A stretch of DNA of 64,000 nt from assembly GCF_001613935.1 (NCBI RefSeq), contig NZ_LQCI01000002.1, positions 310,001-374,000 on the forward strand. Direction: 5' to 3'. The DNA is from Amycolatopsis regifaucium. GTDB taxonomy: Bacteria; Actinomycetota; Actinomycetes; Mycobacteriales; Pseudonocardiaceae. A program made the translations under genes and the position numbers. The notes below the pieces were generated by a model, which worked only from the letters and a program-made list of their open reading frames with translations, was not told the DNA's origin and made no database searches. Positions 57,899 through 64,000 of the stretch are shown here, one piece after another (positions within the stretch are counted from its first letter, which is position 1; the number at the start of each line of letters is the position of its first letter).

Positions 57899-58893
57899 AC
57901 CAGACTTACAATCCCATCCTCCAGCGCCTCGAACTCCGCCGTATGCGCTTGACGTCTCCTCTCCGAACTCCTGAGCTGGGCACGGCGATGGTGCTCGAAC
58001 GAGCGATGGGCGCGCCGCTGGTCTTGAACCACGGCGATCGCGTCCCCGACGCCCGGTTCGGCAACTACCGCCGGATGTACCTGATCGACGTCGCCAACCG
58101 AGGGCTTGCTTTCAGCATCACCACGGCGAGTGCCGACCCTGCTTTCCCGTTCAACGTGACCGTGCGCTTCGCTTGTCGGGTCAAGGATCCGGTCGCCGTC
58201 GCACGGGACAACATCACCGACATGACCGCGTCGCTGCAGTCCTCACTCGCTTCGATCGTTCGAGAGACCGCAGCTCGTTTCGACGTGCTCGCCCCAGCCG
58301 ACGTCCAGAACGCTGTCCTGGCTCGGCTCAATTCCGCTCACGGATCGACGACCGTGCAGCTAGGCAGCTACTCCGTGGCGGTCGCGATGGTCGATGCGGA
58401 GGACTTCGTGACCGAACAGCGGAAGATCAGGGTGCGCAAACTGACCTACGATTCGATGCGGCCCATCGCCGGTGGCAGCCGGGAGGACATGCTCGCCCAC
58501 GTCATGTCGCTCGACGACGGCGACCCCATGGCTCTCCTTGACCGGGAACGAGCTGACCGGGCCGCGGAAACCAAGGCGAAGATCGATGTACTCCGTGCCC
58601 TCACAGGCAGCGATATCACCGATCCCAACGCCACGGATCTGCGCGACCAGGTACTCGGCGAGTTCTTCGACCGGAGCAAGTCAGTGCCGGGTGCGAGGCG
58701 CAAACTTCGTGACAGCCTCGAGTCCCGCGCAAAAGCCGCCATCGAAGACGGCAAAGTGGTCGAGGGAAACGTTCCTCGACCCGACAAGACCGCTGACGAG
58801 CGCCCGGGATCGTCACCGGACCCGCGGCCTGAGAACGGCTCCAGCCGGGTGCGGGGCACGATGCGCCGGTCCGCGCCGGACAGCGGAAGCTGA
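57895..58893 (+). CDS. SPFH/band-7-like domain protein
   Basis: A 332-residue protein whose ATG (57895) overlaps the previous stop. Residues about 55-190 resemble an SPFH/band-7 domain (FPFNVTVRFACRVKDPVAVA; SLQSSLASIVRETAARFDVL; VQLGSYSVAVAMVDAEDFVT) followed by charged helices and a disordered Pro/Ser/Arg-rich tail. No membrane segment is seen, unlike classical flotillins. SPFH proteins build oligomeric rings or cages. Here it may assemble the neighbouring signalling proteins. Assignment is by pattern only. Confidence 0.65.
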   Translation: MNQTYNPILQRLELRRMRLTSPLRTPELGTAMVLERAMGAPLVLNHGDRVPDARFGNYRRMYLIDVANRGLAFSITTASADPAFPFNVTVRFACRVKDPVAVARDNITDMTASLQSSLASIVRETAARFDVLAPADVQNAVLARLNSAHGSTTVQLGSYSVAVAMVDAEDFVTEQRKIRVRKLTYDSMRPIAGGSREDMLAHVMSLDDGDPMALLDRERADRAAETKAKIDVLRALTGSDITDPNATDLRDQVLGEFFDRSKSVPGARRKLRDSLESRAKAAIEDGKVVEGNVPRPDKTADERPGSSPDPRPENGSSRVRGTMRRSAPDSGS

Positions 58894-58904
58894 GGCGGAT
58901 ACCG

Positions 58905-59924
58905 ATGGACATCTACCCGGGAAACCGCGGCAACGCACGTCTCTGGCACCACGACGAAAGTCGCTTCATCTCCGTCGCGGTACGTACCGAAAAGATCGCG
59001 AACGAAGGCGAGGACGCCGACCCTCTGGTGCTCTATCACAGGCCGAGCGCGTCCGGGCTCCTCTCCGTGTTCGACGGAGTGGGTGGCGCCGGCCGGCCGC
59101 TCGCGGGCCGCACACCATCAGGACAGGCCCGTACTCAGGCGTGGCTCGCTTCGCGCCGCCTCCGGGGCCTGGTCGAGGAGTGGTTCACTGACCGCTCCGC
59201 GGACTTCTCGCCGGAGGCTCTCGCAGCGCGTATCAGTGGACGGCTGGCGACCGGCGTCCTTCAGCGAGGAAGGATGAGGGGCCGGTTGCAACGTCGGCTT
59301 CCGACCACCTTGGCCGGTCTGGCTTTTGATTCCCGCACCGAAGAGGTTTCGTGGCAGGTGCTTTGGGCTGGGGACTCCCGGTGTTATGTGGCCGAGCCCG
59401 AAGCCGGCCTGCAGCAGCTGAGCGTCGATGACACCGAGCCTTCCGACGCACTGGCCCTGCTGCTGCAAGACCCGCCGATGACCAACATGGTGCACGCGGG
59501 CGGCGGTTTCGCGATCAATCGGTGGCGGGGTACCGCGCACGTCCCGTGCGTCCTCATCGCCGCCACCGACGGTTTCTTCGGTTATGTCGGCACCCCGGCC
59601 GAATTCGAGCATCTGCTGTGGGACACCCTGCTGGCCTCGCAGGAGGCGATGCACTGGTCGGTCCTTCTCGCCGAACGAGTGGAGTCCTTCACCAAGGACG
59701 ACGCGTCCATCGCGATCGCGGCGCTCGGATTCGAAGATTTCGCCGCGTTGCGAGCGAGCTTCCGGTGGCGGTTCGACCGCATGCACGCGGAACACGCCGA
59801 ACCGATGCGCCGGGCCACTTCGATGGGACGTCCGGCCTTGGTCGCCACGAGGGAGCGGTCTTGGCTTGCCTACCGTCACGGCTACGAACGACGGTTGCCC
59901 CCTCGTGAAGGGATCGATTCGTGA
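58905..59924 (+). CDS. PP2C-type Ser/Thr protein phosphatase
   Basis: A 339-residue cytoplasmic phosphatase. Metal-binding motifs of the PPM family are visible: VFDGVGG (56-61), LWAGDSRCYV (GDSR at 156-159), AATDGFF (TDG at 221-223) and KDDASIAI (265-266). It should remove phosphate placed by the kinase encoded immediately downstream (4-bp overlap). The kinase-phosphatase-vWA set resembles TerY-P type triads described in stress and conflict loci. Confidence 0.85.
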   Translation: MDIYPGNRGNARLWHHDESRFISVAVRTEKIANEGEDADPLVLYHRPSASGLLSVFDGVGGAGRPLAGRTPSGQARTQAWLASRRLRGLVEEWFTDRSADFSPEALAARISGRLATGVLQRGRMRGRLQRRLPTTLAGLAFDSRTEEVSWQVLWAGDSRCYVAEPEAGLQQLSVDDTEPSDALALLLQDPPMTNMVHAGGGFAINRWRGTAHVPCVLIAATDGFFGYVGTPAEFEHLLWDTLLASQEAMHWSVLLAERVESFTKDDASIAIAALGFEDFAALRASFRWRFDRMHAEHAEPMRRATSMGRPALVATRERSWLAYRHGYERRLPPREGIDS

Positions 59925-60862
59925 AGCTGGGCGAACTGGTCAACGGCTACGAGATCGTCACGCGTCCTTCGAACACGAACGCAGGCAAGTGCCTATGGGC
60001 GTTCGCGCGCAAGGAAGGCGAGGACTTCTTCGTGAAGGAGTATCTGGATCCCAAACGCCCTCGCCCCGACTCGATGGGCACCGTGACGGACAAGAAACGC
60101 CGGCTGGCCGAGTGCCGTCGCTTCGAACTCCATCACGAGAGGCTGTCCCGGCTATTGCGTGCGGACCACCTTCACGCCGGGAATCTGGTTCTGGCGAAGG
60201 ACTTCTTCGCCCAAGGGACACGCTATTACAAGGTGACGGACCGGATCGACGCGGTGGAGGTGACTCCGGCCGAGCTGACATCCGCGGACAGAAACGTCTT
60301 ACTGCACACCCTCTGCGAGAGCATCGCCCTCCTGCACGAGTGCGGCATGATCCATGGCGACCTCAAACCGGAGAACGTGCTGTTTCATCGCCCAGCCGGA
60401 AGCGATCTGCATATCGCCAAGCTGATCGACTTCGACGACGCGTATCCCTCCGGGGAGCCACCGGCCGCCGAAACCATCGGAGGGAATCCCTACTACGGCG
60501 CGCCCGAATGGCTGAGTTATCTTCGCGGTGAAAACGGGATCAAGGCCGATCAGCTCACGACAGCCGTTGACCTCTTCGCCCTTGGATTACTGCTCCACAC
60601 CTATCTCACCGGCGACGCACCGGCTTTCCCGTCGCGGTTCGGTTCACCCGCCGCCGCCGTCCTCGCGGGCGAGGAACTGGAGCTCCGCCCGGAGCTTCCC
60701 CTCTACTGGAAATCGCTGCTGACGGCCCTCATCCAGGTCGATCCTGCGGACCGCCCCGGTATCGGCGACGTCCTGTCACTGCTCAATTCACTGCGGGCCC
60801 CTGTCGAAAAGGCAGGGCGTAGCCGAGTCCGTATCAACCTCACTGGACGTATCCCGGTCTAA
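59921..60862 (+). CDS. Ser/Thr protein kinase
   Basis: A 313-residue soluble kinase; GTG at 59921 overlaps the phosphatase stop. The ATP-binding Lys is Lys39 (FFVKEY), the catalytic loop is HGDLKPEN (145-152) and the metal motif reads DFDD (DFD at 170-172) in place of DFG. GGNPYYGAPEW is the activation-segment end, so it should be active. No membrane or sensor domain is attached, unlike PknB. Contrast the kinase-like protein at 2099-3085, in which these residues are lost. Confidence 0.9.
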   Translation: MKLGELVNGYEIVTRPSNTNAGKCLWAFARKEGEDFFVKEYLDPKRPRPDSMGTVTDKKRRLAECRRFELHHERLSRLLRADHLHAGNLVLAKDFFAQGTRYYKVTDRIDAVEVTPAELTSADRNVLLHTLCESIALLHECGMIHGDLKPENVLFHRPAGSDLHIAKLIDFDDAYPSGEPPAAETIGGNPYYGAPEWLSYLRGENGIKADQLTTAVDLFALGLLLHTYLTGDAPAFPSRFGSPAAAVLAGEELELRPELPLYWKSLLTALIQVDPADRPGIGDVLSLLNSLRAPVEKAGRSRVRINLTGRIPV

Positions 60863-60870
60863 GGAGACCC

Positions 60871-61578
60871 ATGACTTCCTTTCCGCAAAACCAGAATGAT
60901 CTCGGCTACGCGGTAGACATCGTATTGTGCATCGACGCCACCGCGAGCATGAAGCCGACGCTCGACAACGTGAAACACGGTGCGCTCTCCTTCCCGGGAA
61001 GGCTCGTGCAGGAGATGGCGGCCAAAGGGAGGGAGATTCGCAGCCTTCGCCTCAAGGTCATCGCTTTCCGCGACTTCGGTGACCGCGCCGAAGACGCACT
61101 GGCCGAGAGCCAGTTCCTCCGTATCCCGTCGCAGGTCGACGAATTCGAACGCACAGTCGGCACGCTCAGTCCAGGCGGTGGTGGTGACGTTCCCGAGTCC
61201 GGGCTCGAGGCTCTCGCGGTCGCGATGCACTCCAACTGGGAAACAGGACTCGACCGCCGCCGCCACGTGATCGTGATCTTCACCGACGCGCCCGCCCATC
61301 CCCTGGGTGACCCTCGACAGACCAATGCGCCCGGCTATCCCCAATCCGCGCCCCGTTCGCTGGACGAGCTTTTCACACTGTGGGGACACGCGCAGAGTCG
61401 CGAGTCGCTCATGGAGAACTCGGCCAAACGACTGCTGATCTTCGCACCCGAGGAGTATCCGTGGGCGGACATAGCCGACGACTGGAACAACACCCTCTTT
61501 TTCCCCTCCGTCGCCGGAGAGGGCCTGGAGGAGTGGGAGATGGACGAGATCATCGCCACCATCGCGAGCAGCCTTTGA
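60871..61578 (+). CDS. von Willebrand factor A (vWA) domain protein
   Basis: A 235-residue vWA protein made almost only of the domain. MIDAS residues are CIDATAS (DATAS at 22-26), a conserved Thr/Ser region LSPGGGGDVPESG and IFTDAP. It starts eight bases after the kinase stop. In kinase/PP2C/vWA triads the vWA protein is the presumed metal-dependent adaptor or phosphorylation target. Confidence 0.87.
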   Translation: MTSFPQNQNDLGYAVDIVLCIDATASMKPTLDNVKHGALSFPGRLVQEMAAKGREIRSLRLKVIAFRDFGDRAEDALAESQFLRIPSQVDEFERTVGTLSPGGGGDVPESGLEALAVAMHSNWETGLDRRRHVIVIFTDAPAHPLGDPRQTNAPGYPQSAPRSLDELFTLWGHAQSRESLMENSAKRLLIFAPEEYPWADIADDWNNTLFFPSVAGEGLEEWEMDEIIATIASSL

Positions 61579-62141
61579 GCCGGCGTCTCCGGTTGCGCTT
61601 CCGCCGCGAACCCACCCACCCCTCCCGCGAACAACTCCGGACGGCACCACCGGAGGCGTCTCCTCCGGCGATCGTCGGGTTGGACGTGACACTCATCCGC
61701 AATCGCGCTCTGCTCGTCATCACCGAGCAACCCCGACCGGGTGACCCGCCTACTATGTTGCAGATCCCGATGACACGCTGTGCGGCTGCGCGGATCGCAG
61801 TCGAGCCTGGCCTTCCCGGTGCAGAACCGCTTCAGCTCACCCTGACCGTGCGTTTGGGCCGGATCGCCTCGGTAGAACTGCCACTCTGGTTTCCGGCACA
61901 ATGCCGGGCCGAGCTTCAGCACTTGGTAGACGAAGTGGCAGCCCGAGTGGGAGCCCACGATCGCGGAAGGCCGGAAGAGTCTCCGAGGACGGACGAACCG
62001 CCGGGCGCGCTGCTCGAACCGCTGATGGTTCGCCGAGCACCCGACAGCCATGACTGGATCATCTTTCAAGACGGCGACAACGGAGAAGTACTGCGAGTCC
62101 ACAGTGACGGACGGGCGGTGAGCGATGAAGAACAACGCTGA
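61575..62141 (+). CDS. Uncharacterised protein of the TIR/kinase locus
   Basis: A 188-residue frame. The best start is TTG at 61575, overlapping the vWA stop (TTGA). The basic N-terminus (LRLRFRREPTHPSREQL) leads to a beta-rich region (IVGLDVTLIRNRALLVITEQ; LQLTLTVRLGRIASVELPLW) and a C-terminal strand set ending DWIIFQDGDNGEVLRVHSDG. The 3' end overlaps the next gene by 17 bp. No family is recognised; conserved spacing in the operon argues it is a real gene. Confidence 0.65.
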   Translation: MSRRLRLRFRREPTHPSREQLRTAPPEASPPAIVGLDVTLIRNRALLVITEQPRPGDPPTMLQIPMTRCAAARIAVEPGLPGAEPLQLTLTVRLGRIASVELPLWFPAQCRAELQHLVDEVAARVGAHDRGRPEESPRTDEPPGALLEPLMVRRAPDSHDWIIFQDGDNGEVLRVHSDGRAVSDEEQR

Positions 62142-62892
62142 CTGGTCATGCGATTCGTGCCACACCAACAACTACGCGCAACAGTCGACTTGCCGCGTAT
62201 GTGGACGTGAGCCCGGTAGCGCGACGGCCGTGCTGGCGTTGTCGGAACACCGACCGCTCGAAGTCGCGCGTGACGAGACGGTCGACTTCGTCGAGTCCCG
62301 GTACAAAGACCTTCCCCGGCCCACCATTTCACTGGCCCCGGTGCCGCCGACCAGACCTACCGCCGCTCCCAAACCACCCTCATCGCCCGCGCGCCTCGCT
62401 CCGCCGATCCCCCGCGTTGTTCCCCGTCCGCCCCGAGTACCGGTGTCACGCACCACGGTGCGGAAAGCGGTACGTGCCGTCCTGACAGGCGTCGCCGCCC
62501 TCGTCTTGTTCGCCAATCTCGGCCGCATCGGCGATCTACTCGGTTCCGTGAGCACGAGCGGCGCAGGGCGGACCGCGAAGCCGTGCCCCGTCGAAGCCTT
62601 CCGGTGGCTACCAGGCAACGGCGAAGGCGCCGAACTAGTGGCCAGGTACGACACCGGCAGGCACACGGTGACGATCTGTCGCGACTCGGCGGGGTCCTAC
62701 CACTACGACGGGCAACTCAACGGAAAGCCGACCACTCCGGACAACCACATCTCCTTGCCCGCCGAACAGAACGCGACAGGTTTCGTGGCGGTCAACGGCG
62801 ACTACCGATACGAGATATCCGGGCAGGATCTGACCGTCAAGTACAAGGGCAAGATCCAATCCCGCATGCGTCTCGCACCTTTGTCTTCCTGA
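62125..62892 (+). CDS. RanBP2-type zinc finger membrane protein
   Basis: A 255-residue protein. Residues 7-26 match the RanBP2 finger exactly: W7, C9, C12, N16, C23, C26. A Pro-rich linker follows, then one membrane helix (about 115-134, VLTGVAALVLFANL) and a C-terminal extracytoplasmic beta-rich domain (VTICRDSAGSYHYDGQLNG; FVAVNGDYRYEISGQDLTVK). It could link the cytoplasmic signalling proteins to the cell envelope. It is the last gene of the locus. Confidence 0.8.
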   Translation: MKNNADWSCDSCHTNNYAQQSTCRVCGREPGSATAVLALSEHRPLEVARDETVDFVESRYKDLPRPTISLAPVPPTRPTAAPKPPSSPARLAPPIPRVVPRPPRVPVSRTTVRKAVRAVLTGVAALVLFANLGRIGDLLGSVSTSGAGRTAKPCPVEAFRWLPGNGEGAELVARYDTGRHTVTICRDSAGSYHYDGQLNGKPTTPDNHISLPAEQNATGFVAVNGDYRYEISGQDLTVKYKGKIQSRMRLAPLSS

Positions 62893-62899
62893 CGCACGG

Positions 62900-63073
62900 C
62901 TACCGAGGGAAAGAGGAATCGGAGGTCAGGTGCACGGCGGCACGCCGGTGAGGCGACGCCGGGTGGGCGTCGCCGACGCTGCCGGAGCCGGCGACGAATC
63001 CGCAAACGACGACGATCGCGACGAGCCAGAACAAGAACTTGGCCAAGCCGAGCACGCTGACTACGAGTTTCAC
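62900..63073 (-). CDS. Possible small membrane protein
   Basis: A 57-residue leftward frame from GTG at 63073, preceded by AGGAAGGCGG, ending at TAG 62902-62900. It reads VKLVVSVLGLAKFLFWLVAI then VVVCGFVAG, a single strong hydrophobic helix, followed by a polar tail. Convergent with the zinc-finger gene and without homologs I recognise. Its small size makes it uncertain, but the ribosome-binding site and hydrophobic segment favour a real gene. Confidence 0.45.
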   Translation of the reverse strand: MKLVVSVLGLAKFLFWLVAIVVVCGFVAGSGSVGDAHPASPHRRAAVHLTSDSSFPR

Positions 63074-63208
63074 GGTGCGTCCGCCTTCCTGAAACGAGTG
63101 CCGGGAGGTCCGACCCCTCCAGGATCTCGTCCTGAGGCGTTGCGCGGCAGTCGTTTCCTGTTGCGACTGCGAGGCCGCAACAGGACGGCGTACTCATACC
63201 GGCCACGC

Positions 63209-64000
63209 TCACTTCGACGGCAGAACCCGCCCCCGCACCTCACCGAACCCGATCCTCGCGCCATCAGCGCCCGGCGCGGATCCGGTGATCACGACCTCGT
63301 CGCCGTCCAGCAGGAAGGTGCGCTCCTCCCCCTTGACCGTGAGCGGTTCCTTGCCGCCCCACGACAATTCGAGGAACGCGCCGCGCTGGTGCTTTTCCGG
63401 GCCGGAGATCGTTCCGGAGCCGTACAGGTCTCCCGTGCGCGCCGAGGCGCCGTTGATCGTCATGTGCGCCAGCATCTGGGCGGGCGACCAGTACATCTCG
63501 CGGAACGGCGGGCGGGCGACCTCCTCGCCGTTCCATTCGATGACCAGGTCGATGTCGAGGCCCCACGGGGCGCTTTCCCGCAGGTAGGGCAGCGGTTCCG
63601 GATCGGTCTGGCCGGGCAGCGGGATCCGTGCGGCCTCCAGGGCCAGGATCGGGACCACCCAAGGGGAAATCGACGTCGCGAAGCTCTTGCCCAGGTGCGG
63701 GCCCAGCGGAACGTATTCCCACGCCTGGATGTCGCGGGCAGACCAGTCGTTGAGGAGGACCGCGCCGAAAACGTGCCGGGGGAAGGCATCCGGGGTGATC
63801 GGGGTGTTCAGCGGGGTTCCGGTGCCGACGACGAAACCCATTTCCGCTTCGATGTCGAGCCGCGTGCTCGGCCCGAACACCGGCGTGGCGTCGGCCGGGG
63901 CCTTGCGCTGGCCGCTCGGGCGCACGATGTCCGTGCCGGAGACCAGGACCGTGCCGGACCGCCCGTGGTAGCCCACCGGGAGGTGTTTCCAGTTGGGCAG
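63209..64000 (-). CDS. fahA: Fumarylacetoacetase, C-terminal part (cut by the window edge)
   Basis: The visible 263 codons begin LPNWKHLPVGYHGRSGTVLV and run to the stop at 63211-63209; the N-terminus lies beyond the right edge. FAH signatures are VGYHGRSGTV, EAEMGFVVGTGTPLNTPI, LLNDWSARDIQAWEY, LGPHLGKSFATSISPW and SGTISGPEKHQRGAFLELSW. The enzyme splits fumarylacetoacetate into fumarate and acetoacetate in tyrosine/homogentisate breakdown. Confidence 0.95.
   Translation of the reverse strand: MPNWKHLPVGYHGRSGTVLVSGTDIVRPSGQRKAPADATPVFGPSTRLDIEAEMGFVVGTGTPLNTPITPDAFPRHVFGAVLLNDWSARDIQAWEYVPLGPHLGKSFATSISPWVVPILALEAARIPLPGQTDPEPLPYLRESAPWGLDIDLVIEWNGEEVARPPFREMYWSPAQMLAHMTINGASARTGDLYGSGTISGPEKHQRGAFLELSWGGKEPLTVKGEERTFLLDGDEVVITGSAPGADGARIGFGEVRGRVLPSK

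Noticed and set aside
1..64000. tRNA, rRNA or CRISPR sequences
   Set aside because: No cloverleaf, ribosomal RNA core or regularly spaced repeat array was recognised on either strand; a covariance-model search would be decisive.

Overview
The window is high-GC DNA with actinobacterial start and ribosome-binding habits: frequent GTG and TTG starts, ATGA/GTGA stop-start overlaps and likely leaderless messages. Gene content (an F420-type LLM oxidoreductase, IdeR/DmdR iron boxes, a Zur-type set of zinc-free ribosomal proteins, a cutinase-type polyester hydrolase, DUF222/HNH proteins) fits a Pseudonocardiaceae soil actinomycete, most likely Amycolatopsis. This is inferred from sequence alone. I see no rRNA, tRNA or CRISPR array.

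Layout. 0-2 kb: two paralogous lipoproteins and a repeat-rich gap. 2.1-5.9 kb: a tightly coupled operon of a J-domain/pseudokinase, a vWA protein, a divergent adenylosuccinate-synthetase paralog and a Nudix/winged-helix regulator. 5.9-12.6 kb: a secreted M15 peptidase, an acyl-CoA ligase, a dienoyl-CoA-isomerase-like protein, an alpha/beta hydrolase, a GNAT enzyme, a CysG-type siroheme enzyme and an ankyrin protein. 12.7-16.5 kb: a divergent zinc-starvation locus (S18, S14, L33, L28, L31, L32 without zinc ligands, plus two CobW-family proteins). 16.5-19 kb: SnoaL-like, DUF899, two SRPBCC proteins and an ArsR regulator with a clear operator. 19-24.8 kb: a sphingolipid-degradation set (sphingosine-1-phosphate-lyase-like enzyme, MFS transporter, sphingomyelinase-like phosphodiesterase, neutral ceramidase). 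25.1-27.6 kb: a DUF222/HNH gene with a decayed IS5-family element inserted in its stop codon. 27.6-34.4 kb: LLM oxidoreductase, MpaB-like protein, TetR, aldolase/acetaldehyde dehydrogenase pair, IclR, MBL hydrolase, DinB-like protein. 34.5-41 kb: EamA permease and an iron-box-controlled siderophore permease pair divergent from an ABC exporter pair. 40.8-44.1 kb: two secreted alpha/alpha-barrel proteins, one behind a cobalamin riboswitch; the other appears fused to the exporter gene by a deletion. 44.1-48.5 kb: an inverted-repeat element, a large LuxR regulator, a QsdR-like TetR and a PET-hydrolase-type polyesterase. 48.6-53.3 kb: a complete branched-chain-amino-acid-type ABC importer.

53.5-62.9 kb holds the most striking locus: an XRE regulator divergent from a close-packed series encoding a TIR-domain protein, a large NTPase-like protein with a degenerate P-loop and helical repeats, an SPFH/band-7-like protein, a PP2C phosphatase, a Ser/Thr kinase, a vWA protein, an uncharacterised protein and a RanBP2-finger membrane protein. 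The TIR C-terminus and the N-terminus of its neighbour share a short glycine-rich motif. Together they look like a phosphorylation-gated, TIR-armed conflict or stress system. The pseudokinase/vWA operon at 2.1-5.9 kb looks like a second, distantly related signalling cassette. The window ends inside a fumarylacetoacetase gene.
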